A stretch of DNA of 64,000 bases, from assembly GCF_001884105.1 (NCBI RefSeq), contig NZ_MACI01000068.1, positions 1 through 64,000 of the forward strand, read 5' to 3'. The DNA comes from Bacillus luti. Its GTDB lineage: Bacteria > Bacillota > Bacilli > Bacillales > Bacillaceae_G. The notes beneath the pieces are model-generated. The model was not told the origin of the DNA, made no database searches, and saw only the letters and a program-made list of their open reading frames with translations. The position numbers and the translations under genes were made by a program. This document shows positions 35,459 through 44,274 of the stretch, piece after piece; position 1 is the stretch's first letter; the number at the start of each line of letters is the position of its first letter.

Positions 35459-36445
35459 ATGAAAAAATTATTGAAGATAGTAAAGATTATATTTTTAGTG
35501 TGTAGTAGCATTATTTTTCTTGGAACAGGCGCTGTATTTATATATCATAACTATCAATTAAGAATGGAATCGAAATTAATAAATAATGAAGGTGAACTTA
35601 TTAATTTCAATAATAAAAAAATGAATGTTTATAATGAGGGGAGCGGGAAGGATACGTTTGTATTTATGGCCGGATCTGGAATTGCCGCTCCTGTTTATGA
35701 ATTGAAAGGCTTGTATAGTGAATTTTCGAAAGAAAACAAGATTTCTGTAATTGAGAGAGCTGGTTATGGGTACAGTGATGTTTTTCAAGATGATAGAGAT
35801 ATTGATACGATATTAGAACAAACGAGAGAAGCGCTTATTCGAAGTGGAAATAAGCCACCATACATTTTAGTACCACACTCTCTATCGGGTATAGAGGCTA
35901 TTTATTGGGCACAGAAATATCCAAGTGAAGTAAAAGGGATTATTGCGTTAGATATTGGTTTACCTAAACAGTATGTAACTCATAAAATAGGTGTAGTTGA
36001 TTCATTAAGAATAAAAGGGATGAATATTTTAACGAAAATTGGTTTTCAGAGATTAGTTCCTTCTTTCACTTATAATCCCGAAGTCATTCGGCAATCCTTT
36101 TTAAACGAACAGGAAAAAGATATTTATAGAGCGCTTTCATATAAACAAGCTTTTAACGATGATATGAAGCAAGAACTTTTACAAAGCTACAATAACGGTA
36201 AAAAATCAAATTTCTTATCAATCCCAAAAGAAACACCTATTTTATTTATAGATGCAATTGCTAGGCAAAATAAAGATTCGAAGTATACAAAGCAAAAAAA
36301 CGAAGATTATAAGGAGTTTGCTAGTAAGTTATTAATAGCTGATGTGAAAATAATTGAGGGTACACATAGTATTTATTTATACGCTCCTGATGAAATATAC
36401 AAATTTGCTATGGATTTTATTAATAATAAAGTAGTGAAGAACTAA
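35459..36445 (+). CDS. Membrane-anchored alpha/beta hydrolase
   Basis: Alpha/beta hydrolase of 328 residues with an N-terminal signal anchor (KIIFLVCSSIIFLGTGAVFI, about 9-28) that places the enzyme outside the membrane. Oxyanion and nucleophile regions are VFMAGSG and LVPHSLSGIEAIYWAQKYP, with the Ser in H-S-L-S-G at about residue 141. The acid is probably in ILFIDA and the base is His in IEGTHSIYLYAP. The two-component system follows after 34 nt, so the three genes probably form one operon with the hydrolase as target or sensor partner (inference). Confidence 0.82.
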   Translation: MKKLLKIVKIIFLVCSSIIFLGTGAVFIYHNYQLRMESKLINNEGELINFNNKKMNVYNEGSGKDTFVFMAGSGIAAPVYELKGLYSEFSKENKISVIERAGYGYSDVFQDDRDIDTILEQTREALIRSGNKPPYILVPHSLSGIEAIYWAQKYPSEVKGIIALDIGLPKQYVTHKIGVVDSLRIKGMNILTKIGFQRLVPSFTYNPEVIRQSFLNEQEKDIYRALSYKQAFNDDMKQELLQSYNNGKKSNFLSIPKETPILFIDAIARQNKDSKYTKQKNEDYKEFASKLLIADVKIIEGTHSIYLYAPDEIYKFAMDFINNKVVKN

Positions 36446-36479
36446 GCTATTGTTATTTTAGCGATGGAAGGTCTACATA

Positions 36480-37151
36480 ATGAAAGAATATAACATATTA
36501 ATTGTTGAAGACGATTTGATGATAGGAGATTTATTACAAAAAATTTTGCAGCGCGAGAAGTATAAGGTGTATTGGAGGAAAGAAGGAAAGAATGTTCTTG
36601 ATGTAATTCATGAAATAGACTTAGTCATAATGGATGTTATGTTACCGGGTGAAGACGGTTATCAAATTACAAAGAAAATAAAAAATCTAGGATTAAATAT
36701 CCCAATTATATTTCTATCAGCTCGGAATGATATTGATAGTAAACTAAAAGGTTTAACTATTGGAGAAGAATACATGATAAAACCTTTTGATCCTAGAGAA
36801 TTATTGTTAAGAATTCAGAAAATGTTAGATAATCAATATGGTACTTTTACGCAAATTAAACATTTATTTATAGATGCAGAATATAAAAGGGTTCTAATTA
36901 ATGGTTTGCGTGATGAAGTTGCTTTTACTGCGATTGAGCGTAAAATATTCTTCTATTTATATGAAAATAGAGATAGAATTCTAACAAAAGAACACTTCTT
37001 TGATTACTTATGGCAACTCGAAGATAGAAATCAAAATATCATGAACGTACATATAAAAAAAATCAGGACCAAAATCGATGATAAAGCAGGTGATATTATT
37101 CAAAATATTTATGGAGAAGGGTATAGACTAAATACCTTTATGAAGAAATGA
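36480..37151 (+). CDS. OmpR-family response regulator
   Basis: DNA-binding response regulator of 223 residues. The receiver domain (about 1-118) has the acidic pair EDD (10-12), the phospho-acceptor Asp in LVIMDVMLPGEDGY (about 51), the Ser in IFLSARND and the Lys in YMIKPFDP. The loop before it, GLTIGEEYMIKP, is one residue shorter than the usual GADDY form. The winged helix (about 128-220) ends IQNIYGEGYRLN. GGAAGG is upstream. The stop overlaps the kinase start (ATGA). Confidence 0.9.
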   Translation: MKEYNILIVEDDLMIGDLLQKILQREKYKVYWRKEGKNVLDVIHEIDLVIMDVMLPGEDGYQITKKIKNLGLNIPIIFLSARNDIDSKLKGLTIGEEYMIKPFDPRELLLRIQKMLDNQYGTFTQIKHLFIDAEYKRVLINGLRDEVAFTAIERKIFFYLYENRDRILTKEHFFDYLWQLEDRNQNIMNVHIKKIRTKIDDKAGDIIQNIYGEGYRLNTFMKK

Positions 37152-38149
37152 ACTTAAAGAAAAAATATCAGTTACTACTATTCTCCGCTATTATTAGCGT
37201 CCCTCTGTTATTGTTGTCGATTAGCATTGTTGTATCGGTTATTTATAATGCCGCCTTTAAAACTAAAAATAAGAACATTCCTTTTCACGAATCCTTTGCA
37301 TATCCTACTATGCTAATTATATTTTTATTATCACTATTAGTATTAGCTTTTGTATTTTCAAAATCGATTAACACAGTATTAAATAAAATTAATGTATTAA
37401 ATCAAACGATTCGAGATTTAGCTAGTGATAAAAAAATCCCTAATATAATAGATGTTAAAAGCGATGATGAGATGGGGGAACTGATTAAGTCAGTAAACTT
37501 GCTTATAGAAAGAACGACATATCGAGAATTAGAATTGCAACAACAGGAACAAATAAAAAAAGAGCTATTAAATAAATTACGGCATGATATTAATACGCCC
37601 TTAACTGCGGTTAGATTACAATTATATTATTTAGAAGGCGAATACGAAGCGCAAGCACCAGTACTTCAATCAATGTATGAGCAGATACAATATATAAGTG
37701 ATTTAACTAACGAAATTAATATTCAATCTACAGAGACCCTAGAGAATACTTATATTGTGAATGATGAAGTGAATATACATAATTTAATAGAAAATATGAT
37801 TAAAAAATGGAGCTATTTATATAGCATTCATAAAATTGAATTAGTATATAATCCACAAGATAAAGAGTTGATATGGGATAGTAATGAGTTATGGATTCAA
37901 AGACTATTTGATAACATTTTTCAAAATGTCCTTAAACATTCAAAAGCTAAAAAACTTGAGATCCTCATAGGTGATGATATAGTTTCCTTTAGAGATAACG
38001 GGATCGGGTTTGATATAAATAGTAAAGGAACGGGACTAGGTTTAAAAAATATTGAAGATATATCAAAAATGTTCGATATAAAATACACGTTACAATCAAA
38101 TAGTGAGGGGACTATGTTTTCATTTGAAAACACTCAAAAGAAGATATAA
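37148..38149 (+). CDS. Sensor histidine kinase
   Basis: Histidine kinase of 333 residues. Two membrane helices (about 8-32 and 51-70) enclose a very short external loop of about 20 residues, so this is of the intramembrane-sensing size. A HAMP-like linker leads to the H-box KLRHDINTPLTAVRLQLYYL (His at about 143). N-box IFQNVLKHSKAKKLEI and G-box GIGFDINSKGTGLGLKNI are intact. It would phosphorylate the regulator encoded just upstream, with which it overlaps by 4 nt. Short sensing loops are common in kinases that respond to envelope stress or antibiotics. Confidence 0.9.
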   Translation: MNLKKKYQLLLFSAIISVPLLLLSISIVVSVIYNAAFKTKNKNIPFHESFAYPTMLIIFLLSLLVLAFVFSKSINTVLNKINVLNQTIRDLASDKKIPNIIDVKSDDEMGELIKSVNLLIERTTYRELELQQQEQIKKELLNKLRHDINTPLTAVRLQLYYLEGEYEAQAPVLQSMYEQIQYISDLTNEINIQSTETLENTYIVNDEVNIHNLIENMIKKWSYLYSIHKIELVYNPQDKELIWDSNELWIQRLFDNIFQNVLKHSKAKKLEILIGDDIVSFRDNGIGFDINSKGTGLGLKNIEDISKMFDIKYTLQSNSEGTMFSFENTQKKI

Positions 38150-38170
38150 ATTTCAATTTGCAATTCTAAT

Positions 38171-38294
38171 TGAGGTTTTATTAGTAACGCCAGTCATGTC
38201 ATTACGGAATCAAAATTTTTTAACTGAAGAAGGATGGAGTACGGTCTTTAAAGATACTATATTGGAGACGGTGAAGAAATGGCGTAGGTTTTAA
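38171..38294 (+). pseudogene. Deleted copy of the DUF2785 gene 3' end
   Basis: Encodes LLVTPVMSLRNQNFLTEEGW, matching LVTPIMSLHNQNLLTEEEW of the intact gene at 34501. It then jumps over about 115 nt to VFKDTILETVKKWRRF, matching VFTDDILETLKDLRRY. The similarity continues past the stop (TAAAAAGGGTCTTCGAATTA against TAAAAAAGGCCTTTGAATTG), so DNA, not just protein, was duplicated. No start signal; not functional. Confidence 0.75.
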
Positions 38295-38372
38295 AAAGGG
38301 TCTTCGAATTAGAGTGTGTGGTTCATCACTCAACTCCATCATAAATAAGCATTTAAGCAAAGAAAAAGAGTT

Positions 38373-38419
38373 AAAAAACTATCCTTTCTGTCGGTTTCCT
38401 ACAAAAAGGATAGTTTTTT
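38373..38419 (+). terminator. Intrinsic terminator
   Basis: AAAAAACTATCCTTT with a perfect 15-nt mirror around a 17-nt loop, ending in six T. It ends the hydrolase-kinase block. Confidence 0.8.
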
Positions 38420-38431
38420 AGTTGAATTGAA

Positions 38432-38755
38432 ATGTTAGCCCTAACTATACATGAGCTTATATGTGATAATGAGTTTATTAAATATGTAATTGCGGATTTT
38501 CTTCATATTGAAGTAGCTCAGAATGTCGTTTCAGGGGCAGAACAAATAATTGCCGTTCGTAAAAATGATGACGGGGATTTAATTGCTTTTAAAACAAGCG
38601 GCGGAAGAGAGTTAGATTATATTACTGCTCTTAATGAAGCAAAATCAGGGAAGTTAGCTCATGTGGATGTATTTCATAAGTATGGTAGGGATATTATACG
38701 TAGTGAAGCGGATGGTATAAAGGAAAATAATTTAGACAATTTACCTTCATTTTAA
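38432..38755 (+). CDS. DUF3892 domain protein
   Basis: Small protein of 107 residues. The second part (AEQIIAVRKNDDGDLIAFKT, ITALNEAKSGKLAHVDVFHK and NNLDNLPSF) matches the DUF3892 family of unknown function. The first 35 residues are unlike the family and the ATG has no visible ribosome binding site. It lies only 12 nt past a terminator, so the gene may be a 5'-truncated remnant or start elsewhere. A terminator follows. Confidence 0.6.
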   Translation: MLALTIHELICDNEFIKYVIADFLHIEVAQNVVSGAEQIIAVRKNDDGDLIAFKTSGGRELDYITALNEAKSGKLAHVDVFHKYGRDIIRSEADGIKENNLDNLPSF

Positions 38756-38768
38756 AAGGGTAAACCTC

Positions 38769-38802
38769 AAGAAGAGAATGTTCATTTGGATATTCTCTTC
38801 TT
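38769..38802. terminator. Terminator between convergent genes
   Basis: AAGAAGAGAAT and mirror with a 12-nt loop, followed by TTTTCTTTCT. Confidence 0.75.
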
Positions 38803-38831
38803 TTCTTTCTCTACAAATAGAAGGTTCATTT

Positions 38832-39272
38832 CTAAAGTGCAATCACACTTTTAAAGAGTTCTCTAAAGTTCTCTTTATCTTCTGCTGTAAATGGTTTAGG
38901 TCCCTTTGTACGCTTGCCGCTTTTTCGAACCATTGCACTTAAATAACGTGTTTGTAATAGTTGGTCAATGTTTTCATTCGTATACTTGTATCCTTTATGA
39001 TGAAGAACGATACAGCCTTTTGCTAAAGCGAGAGAAGCAAGACCGTAATCTTGTGTAACGATTAAATCTTCTTTTTTTGCTAACTGCATAATCCGGTAAT
39101 CCGCAGCATCTGCTCCAGAATCAACATAAATTGTTTCCACACCTTTTGGCTGTTCTGCATTAGAATAATGAGAAAAGCTAGTAACGAGTGTAACAGGAAT
39201 TTCTGCCTTCGTAGCTTCAAAAATAATCACATCTTTTACAGGACAAGCATCTGCATCAACGTAAATTTTCAT
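38832..39272 (-). CDS. YaiI/YqxD family DUF188 protein
   Basis: Protein of 146 residues. It starts [20 protein letters not shown], the near-invariant DADACPVK signature of DUF188. [20 protein letters not shown] (about 51-70) and [15 protein letters not shown] follow; the clustered acidic residues resemble a PIN-like nuclease fold. It ends with [20 protein letters not shown]. Function unproven. ATG 39272 follows AGGAGTGA; the upstream in-frame ATG has no such site. Confidence 0.88.
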   Translation of the reverse strand: MKIYVDADACPVKDVIIFEATKAEIPVTLVTSFSHYSNAEQPKGVETIYVDSGADAADYRIMQLAKKEDLIVTQDYGLASLALAKGCIVLHHKGYKYTNENIDQLLQTRYLSAMVRKSGKRTKGPKPFTAEDKENFRELFKSVIAL

Positions 39273-39353
39273 TGGTATCACTCCTATAAATAGGTTCGTG
39301 TTGATAATAATGGTAGATTTAGGTTTTGTCAAACGAGATCTCTTTACTAAAAG

Positions 39354-40796
39354 TTATTTTTCACAAACCAAAATAGCCTCACGCAAACGAGAAATACCTT
39401 CCTCAATTTGATCAATATGTACCTTTCCATAAGATAAACGAATATAACCATCTTTCGCGCCGAAAATACTACCGGGCATAAATGCTATTTCTTGTTTTAA
39501 GCTTTGCATAATGAGTTGTTTTTCGTTTATCGGTTCTTTTAATTTTCCCCATATGTATATACCGCCGGTCGGGTTTGAAAAAGAGATTTTATCGTGAAGT
39601 TGCTCGTTTAGGGCACGGACGATAACGTCTCTTTTTTCTGCTAGTTGTTTTCGTAATGGTACGATATGGGATTGAAATGGTACGGTTTCAAAAAACTGCT
39701 GCATAAGCCACTGCGGGAATATGCTCATTCCTAATTCCATTTGGTGCCGTGCATCGGACAATCGCTCTACGACAGACTGCGGAGCAACAAGCCAGCCGAC
39801 TCGTAAACCTGGTGCAATCATTTTTGATAAGGAATGTACATAAATGACTGTCCCATTTTCATCAATTGATTTTAAAGTAGGGCAAGGTTGTTTCTTTTCT
39901 AGTGTAAGTAAACTAGAAGGATCATCTTCAACGATCGCAATTCGTAAGTCTGCGCAAAGTGATAACAGTTTTTTTCTACGGTTTGGATGCAGCATTGTGC
40001 CCGTAGGATTTTGGAAGTTTGGATTTAAAAAGATCATTTTAATACGATGCTTTCTATATAATTCTTGCACATCGTCTGGATTAATACCGTGTTCATCGAC
40101 GGGTAACGGGAAAATACGAATACCTGCTGATTGGAATAACGGCAAGGAATAACAGTGCGATGGACTTTCGAAAGCGACTGCATCACCTGGATTTAATAAA
40201 CATTGCACGATAAGGTGAAGTGCTTGCTGTGCGCCGGATGTAATCATAATGGATTGTTCAGTCGCTTCAACTTTTAAATATTCCTTCATATATTTTACGA
40301 CCGCTTGTCTTAGCGGGAGATAGCCTTGCGGGTGATCGTAACTTAATGAATGTGTTAGCGGTTGTTCTCGTAAAATCGTTTGTAGTTGCTTGTGAGGATA
40401 GAGGTTACAACCGAGCTCTCCGTTTGCGAAATCAATGATATTTTCATTTTGTTGTATTTCTGCCCGAATATGGCGAAGTAACGGTAAGTTTGGTAAAAAC
40501 GTACCACCTTCTACGAAATTTCTCCAATTCGGCGTTAATGTTGGAGAAACGCCCCACATATGTGTACTTACACGTGTTCCTTTACCAGTCGTACTTTCTA
40601 CAATTCCCATAGCACGAAGTTCATTATAAGCAGTCGTTACTGTACTTCGGTTTACATTTAATTGCGTAGCTAATTTCCGTTCTGAAGGTAGGAAGCTTCC
40701 TGGAGGAAGTTCTCCGTATGTAATACGTTTTTCAATAAAGTCAACAACTTGCTGATAAATAGGGATTTTACTGTCACTATCTAGCTTCCATTCCAT
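39354..40796 (-). CDS. MocR/PdxR family regulator (GntR HTH plus aminotransferase-like domain)
   Basis: Transcription factor of 480 residues. The GntR winged helix is at about 1-75 (PIYQQVVDFIEKRITYGELP, LPSERKLATQLNVNRSTVTT). A type I aminotransferase-like domain fills the rest, with the PLP lysine in YVHSLSKMIAPGLRVGW (about 310-326) and NPNFQNPTGTM. MocR proteins bind PLP or its adducts as effectors. It is divergent from an EamA exporter, and the shared 125-nt region holds three copies of an ATTGGCTG half-site. GGAGGC precedes the ATG. Confidence 0.9.
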   Translation of the reverse strand: MEWKLDSDSKIPIYQQVVDFIEKRITYGELPPGSFLPSERKLATQLNVNRSTVTTAYNELRAMGIVESTTGKGTRVSTHMWGVSPTLTPNWRNFVEGGTFLPNLPLLRHIRAEIQQNENIIDFANGELGCNLYPHKQLQTILREQPLTHSLSYDHPQGYLPLRQAVVKYMKEYLKVEATEQSIMITSGAQQALHLIVQCLLNPGDAVAFESPSHCYSLPLFQSAGIRIFPLPVDEHGINPDDVQELYRKHRIKMIFLNPNFQNPTGTMLHPNRRKKLLSLCADLRIAIVEDDPSSLLTLEKKQPCPTLKSIDENGTVIYVHSLSKMIAPGLRVGWLVAPQSVVERLSDARHQMELGMSIFPQWLMQQFFETVPFQSHIVPLRKQLAEKRDVIVRALNEQLHDKISFSNPTGGIYIWGKLKEPINEKQLIMQSLKQEIAFMPGSIFGAKDGYIRLSYGKVHIDQIEEGISRLREAILVCEK

Positions 40797-40838
40797 AAAA
40801 AACGCCTCCGTATCTTTTCACTACATCAAGTATAGCAA

Positions 40839-40888
40839 ATTGGCTGGGTAAAAAAACAGCCAATTGGACGGTGTTTTATCCAGCCAAT
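40839..40888. promoter_or_regulatory. MocR-type operator with three half-sites
   Basis: ATTGGCTGGGTAAAA at 40839-40853, CAGCCAAT (inverted) at 40857-40864, and TTTTATCCAGCCAAT (inverted) at 40874-40888. The outer two form a 15-bp inverted repeat with one mismatch. It lies in the divergent MocR/EamA promoter region, so the regulator probably controls both genes. Confidence 0.7.
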
Positions 40889-40921
40889 TTTACTATGCTA
40901 AATATGGAAGGGGAGATTCGG

Positions 40922-41833
40922 ATGAAACGATGGCAAATGGAATGGCTCCTAGTATCAGTAGCATTAGTATGGGGAGCAAATTATACAATTGGAAAGTATG
41001 GCGTGGCATTTATGTCATCCATTCAATTTAATAGTTTACGATTTCTAGTAGCATCACCGGTATTATTACTTATTACTTTTATGATGGAACGCTCATTACG
41101 TATTGAAAGAAAAGATTGGTTACGATTAGTAGCAGTCGGCATCGTTGGAACGACAACGTATCAAACGATGTTTATGCTATCTGTGAAATATACTTCAGCA
41201 ACGAACGCCTCATTATTAATTGCGATGTCACCTATATTTACAGGGATATTAGCGGTATTACACAAACAAGAACGTTTTTCGATGAAAGTACAAATTGGTT
41301 CAATAGTAGCATTTATTGGTGCAGCATTCGTTTTATTAACAGGGCATACAGGAGGAGCTACTTACGAGTATGCTTGGCTCGGAAATATAATTGGATTAAT
41401 CGCAGCAATTGCGTGGGGATGGTACCCAATATTAGCGCAACCTCTTATAACAAAATACTCCGCAATGAGAGTCACATCATGGTCTACTTTAATTGGAATT
41501 GTACCTCTCGTTATATACTGTGTATTCAACGTAAACACATTAACATGGCCAGTAGACATGCCAAGCTGGGGATCACTAGCATATTCAATCGTCTTTGCGA
41601 CCATCTTTGGGCTAGCAATGTGGTATGTTGGCATTAGTCAAATTGGTTCAACGAAAGTAATGGTTTATATGTATCTTGTACCATTGTTCGCAGTTATCTT
41701 CGCGGCAGTAACCATCGGAGAGCAAATTAATATGATGCAACTCGTTGGCGGATTTATTATCTTCATCGGTTTATATGTTGTAAAAAAAGGCGGAATCAAA
41801 AAGCCTGCTCTCAATTTGAAAAAAGTAAGTTAA
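40922..41833 (+). CDS. EamA (DMT) family transporter
   Basis: Ten-helix drug/metabolite exporter of 303 residues with two EamA repeats. The first starts LLVSVALVWGANYTIGKYGV (about 8-27); the second covers about 155-295 (AWGWYPILAQPLI, QIGSTKVMVYMYLVPLFAVI). Substrate unknown; control by a PLP-binding MocR regulator hints at an amino acid, vitamer or related compound (inference). ATG 40922 follows AAGGGGAG; earlier in-frame ATGs lie within the operator region. Confidence 0.88.
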   Translation: MKRWQMEWLLVSVALVWGANYTIGKYGVAFMSSIQFNSLRFLVASPVLLLITFMMERSLRIERKDWLRLVAVGIVGTTTYQTMFMLSVKYTSATNASLLIAMSPIFTGILAVLHKQERFSMKVQIGSIVAFIGAAFVLLTGHTGGATYEYAWLGNIIGLIAAIAWGWYPILAQPLITKYSAMRVTSWSTLIGIVPLVIYCVFNVNTLTWPVDMPSWGSLAYSIVFATIFGLAMWYVGISQIGSTKVMVYMYLVPLFAVIFAAVTIGEQINMMQLVGGFIIFIGLYVVKKGGIKKPALNLKKVS

Positions 41834-41838
41834 CAGTA

Positions 41839-41875
41839 AAAATGATCTCTTTCATATAGAAGGAGATCATTTTTT
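41839..41875. terminator. Bidirectional terminator overlapping NUDIX stop
   Basis: AAAATGATCTC, 13-nt loop, GAGATCATTTTTT. It closes the exporter gene and overlaps the 3' end of the convergent NUDIX gene. Confidence 0.8.
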
Positions 41876-42316
41876 GTTTCGCAATAAAAGCGCTTGTTCA
41901 ATGGCCCATTTTTGATGATCATGAATGAGAAGCTCTACAGCATGTAAAGGAGACATCCACCTTAGAACATGATCCTCCTCACAGTTTTCAGTTTGTTTCT
42001 GCACCATGTTCGCAATATAAAAGAACCCATCGTTTAAATAATATGCATCTTCCTTTGCAGCATAAAAATATCGCATTGCATTACCGATATACTGCTCAAT
42101 TTCAATGGCCCATCCTAATTCTTCTAGTAGTTCACGATGTAAGCATTCATCTTTTGTTTCAGTACCTTCCATACCGCCACCTGGTAAAAAGTAGCGTTCT
42201 CCTTTTTGGATAATAGCAATCTTTGAAGAAATTGAGTTAAAAATAATTGCATAACAACTAGGTCGTAATACATATTGCTCAGTAGGCTTTTTATAACCAA
42301 AAGTAAGTTTAGACAT
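41867..42316 (-). CDS. NUDIX hydrolase
   Basis: NUDIX protein of 149 residues. The box is GGGMEGTETKDECLHRELLE plus ELGW at about 46-69, preceded by KGERYFLPGG. Substrate not predictable. GAGGTG lies 7 nt ahead of the ATG at 42316 (two in-frame ATGs occur side by side; the second has the better spacing). Confidence 0.85.
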   Translation of the reverse strand: MSKLTFGYKKPTEQYVLRPSCYAIIFNSISSKIAIIQKGERYFLPGGGMEGTETKDECLHRELLEELGWAIEIEQYIGNAMRYFYAAKEDAYYLNDGFFYIANMVQKQTENCEEDHVLRWMSPLHAVELLIHDHQKWAIEQALLLRNKK

Positions 42317-42415
42317 CATAAAACACCTCATCTTTCTATAAAATACATAAAAGGAATATTAAGGAAAAAATAGAATTATATAAGTATAATCTTAATGGAT
42401 TGGAGTGGTAACAAC

Positions 42416-42823
42416 ATGATAAATCGAAAGTGTTCGCGTTGTAAAGAGATAACAGGTACGTTGCACGGTGGGAAAAAAATTAAGGAAGAATTTCTATGTG
42501 AGGACTGTTTGCAAAAAGGAATTGCGAGCGGAGAAATCGAATTATCACAAGTGGAGCAAGAACAAACTTCATATCTTTCTATAAAAATATTAAAAATAAT
42601 GAGTGTAATTTATTTAATAGCATCTATTTTTATGGCTTTTTCAACTGGTCCATTTATACATAATCTGGGGTTTGATGAAATGTCCATTTCAGGATCGGAA
42701 TTAGGCTTAATAAGTATTGTTATGCTAGGATCTATATTTCAGTCAGTTCTTGTATTTTGCGGGATATGGGTATTCATCCTTTTAGTAGAAACAGTCATTA
42801 AAATTTATGAAAAAATGAAGTGA
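42416..42823 (+). CDS. Small membrane protein with N-terminal zinc-ribbon-like motif
   Basis: Protein of 135 residues. The N terminus has two C-x2-C pairs (CSRC and CEDC, about residues 5-8 and 29-32), which form a probable zinc ribbon. Two membrane helices follow (ILKIMSVIYLIASIFMAF and GSIFQSVLVFCGIWVFILL). Family not recognised. ATG 42416 is chosen for GGAGTGGT upstream. Its stop is 17 nt before the next gene, suggesting an operon with the acetyltransferase. Confidence 0.65.
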   Translation: MINRKCSRCKEITGTLHGGKKIKEEFLCEDCLQKGIASGEIELSQVEQEQTSYLSIKILKIMSVIYLIASIFMAFSTGPFIHNLGFDEMSISGSELGLISIVMLGSIFQSVLVFCGIWVFILLVETVIKIYEKMK

Positions 42824-42840
42824 GTGAGAGGGAGAAACAT

Positions 42841-43311
42841 ATGCGAGTAAGAAACATCCAAGGGGAAGATTATGTAAAGATTCATTCGGTTTTAAATGAT
42901 TGGTGGGGCGGGAGAGACATGGCTGCCATGTTGCCAAAACTGTTCTTCGTTCACTTTCAAGAAACGAGTTTTATCATTGAAGAAGAGGGAGAAACGTTAG
43001 GTTTCTTATGCGGATTTTTTTCGCAAACGCATAAAGAGGAAGCGTACGTTCATTTTATCGGAGTAAATCCGAATTATAGAAGAAGGGGAATCGCATCGAC
43101 ATTGTATTCTTATTTCTTTGATGTTGCTCGTGCAAGTAACCGTAAAGTTGTAAAAGCAATTACGTCACCAGTTAATAAAAAATCGATACAGTTTCATAGG
43201 GAGATTGGTTTTCGAATTGAGGATGGGGATGATGAAATAGAGGGCGTATCGGTACATACAAATTATGACGGGAACGGCGGGAGTAGAGTTTTGTTTTTGA
43301 AAAATGTGTAA
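42841..43311 (+). CDS. GNAT family N-acetyltransferase
   Basis: Predicted acetyltransferase of 156 residues. The acetyl-CoA loop is PNYRRRGIASTLYSYFFDVA (about 76-95), after AYVHFIGVN, with the C-terminal NKKSIQFHREIGFRIEDGD. The substrate is unknown. ATG 42841 follows GAGAGGGAG. Confidence 0.88.
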   Translation: MRVRNIQGEDYVKIHSVLNDWWGGRDMAAMLPKLFFVHFQETSFIIEEEGETLGFLCGFFSQTHKEEAYVHFIGVNPNYRRRGIASTLYSYFFDVARASNRKVVKAITSPVNKKSIQFHREIGFRIEDGDDEIEGVSVHTNYDGNGGSRVLFLKNV

Positions 43312-43314
43312 AAG

Positions 43315-43340
43315 TAGGCTAGCGCTAGGTTAGCCTTTTT
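43315..43340 (+). terminator. Short terminator after GNAT gene
   Basis: AGGCTA, 9-nt loop, TAGCCT and five T. Confidence 0.65.
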
Positions 43341-43359
43341 GTTGTGAGGAGATAAAAAT

Positions 43360-44250
43360 ATGGAGAGTAAACAAAGTAGAAATGAGTACTTACGACGCAT
43401 TTATAAAGTGCAAGATTATATAGAATCAAACATAAATGATTCACTTTCAATTGAAAAGTTAGCAGATGTAGCAGGATTTTCAAAATTTCATTTTCATCGG
43501 GTTTTTAAAGGGATAGTAGACGAGCCATTATCGCGGTATGTAAACCGCTTGAAGTTAGAAAGAGCAACACATCTACTTACATATCGCACAGATATGACGA
43601 TTACGGATATCGCTTACCATTTTGGCTTTACAGATTCAGCAGTTTTCTCCCGAACATTTAAAGGTCATTACGGAATAAGTCCATCTCAATATCGAAACGA
43701 CAATAGCAAGAATTGCAAAGACGTAAGCAGAGCTTCTCAATACAATGAATGTAAGAAGGTTCGAGGTAATGTTGAAATTGTAACAGCGGATAATATAAAC
43801 GTCGCATACATAAGACATATCGGTACATATGAAGAGTTAACTATAGCTTTTCCAAAAATGATAGAGAAATTATTTCATTACGCAGCTAAGCAAAACTATC
43901 ATGTATTTGAGGATACGCAAGTATTAACCATTTACCATGACCATCATGAATTTACTGAGGACCATCAGTTAAGGACTAGTTTATGTATAACAATTCCGGA
44001 TGGGTCCGTAGAAGAAACGAGCGACATTGGACTAATGGTAATACCTTCTGGAAAGTATGCGGTAGGTCATTTTGAAATATTCCAAGATGAATATAAAGGA
44101 GCATGGGACTTTATATACGGTGAGTGGCTTCCAAATAGCGGATATAAACCGAGAGACTCGTATCCTTTTGAAATGTATAAAAATGACCCAAGACGGCACC
44201 CGGAAAAGAAACATATAGTTGATATATATGTACCTATCGAACCTTTTTAA
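43360..44250 (+). CDS. AraC family regulator with GyrI-like effector domain
   Basis: Transcription factor of 296 residues. Two helix-turn-helix motifs of the AraC type are at about 8-110 (LSIEKLADVAGFSKFHFHRV, MTITDIAYHFGFTDSAVFSR). A GyrI-like ligand-binding domain follows at about 135-295 (VEIVTADNINVAYIRHIGTY, PSGKYAVGHFEI, YPFEMYKNDPRRHPEKKHIV). This layout is that of Rob/SoxS-like multidrug-binding regulators. The serine hydrolase gene 21 nt downstream is probably co-transcribed. Confidence 0.9.
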   Translation: MESKQSRNEYLRRIYKVQDYIESNINDSLSIEKLADVAGFSKFHFHRVFKGIVDEPLSRYVNRLKLERATHLLTYRTDMTITDIAYHFGFTDSAVFSRTFKGHYGISPSQYRNDNSKNCKDVSRASQYNECKKVRGNVEIVTADNINVAYIRHIGTYEELTIAFPKMIEKLFHYAAKQNYHVFEDTQVLTIYHDHHEFTEDHQLRTSLCITIPDGSVEETSDIGLMVIPSGKYAVGHFEIFQDEYKGAWDFIYGEWLPNSGYKPRDSYPFEMYKNDPRRHPEKKHIVDIYVPIEPF

Positions 44251-44274
44251 TTATAGGTTAAAGGGGAATGAATG

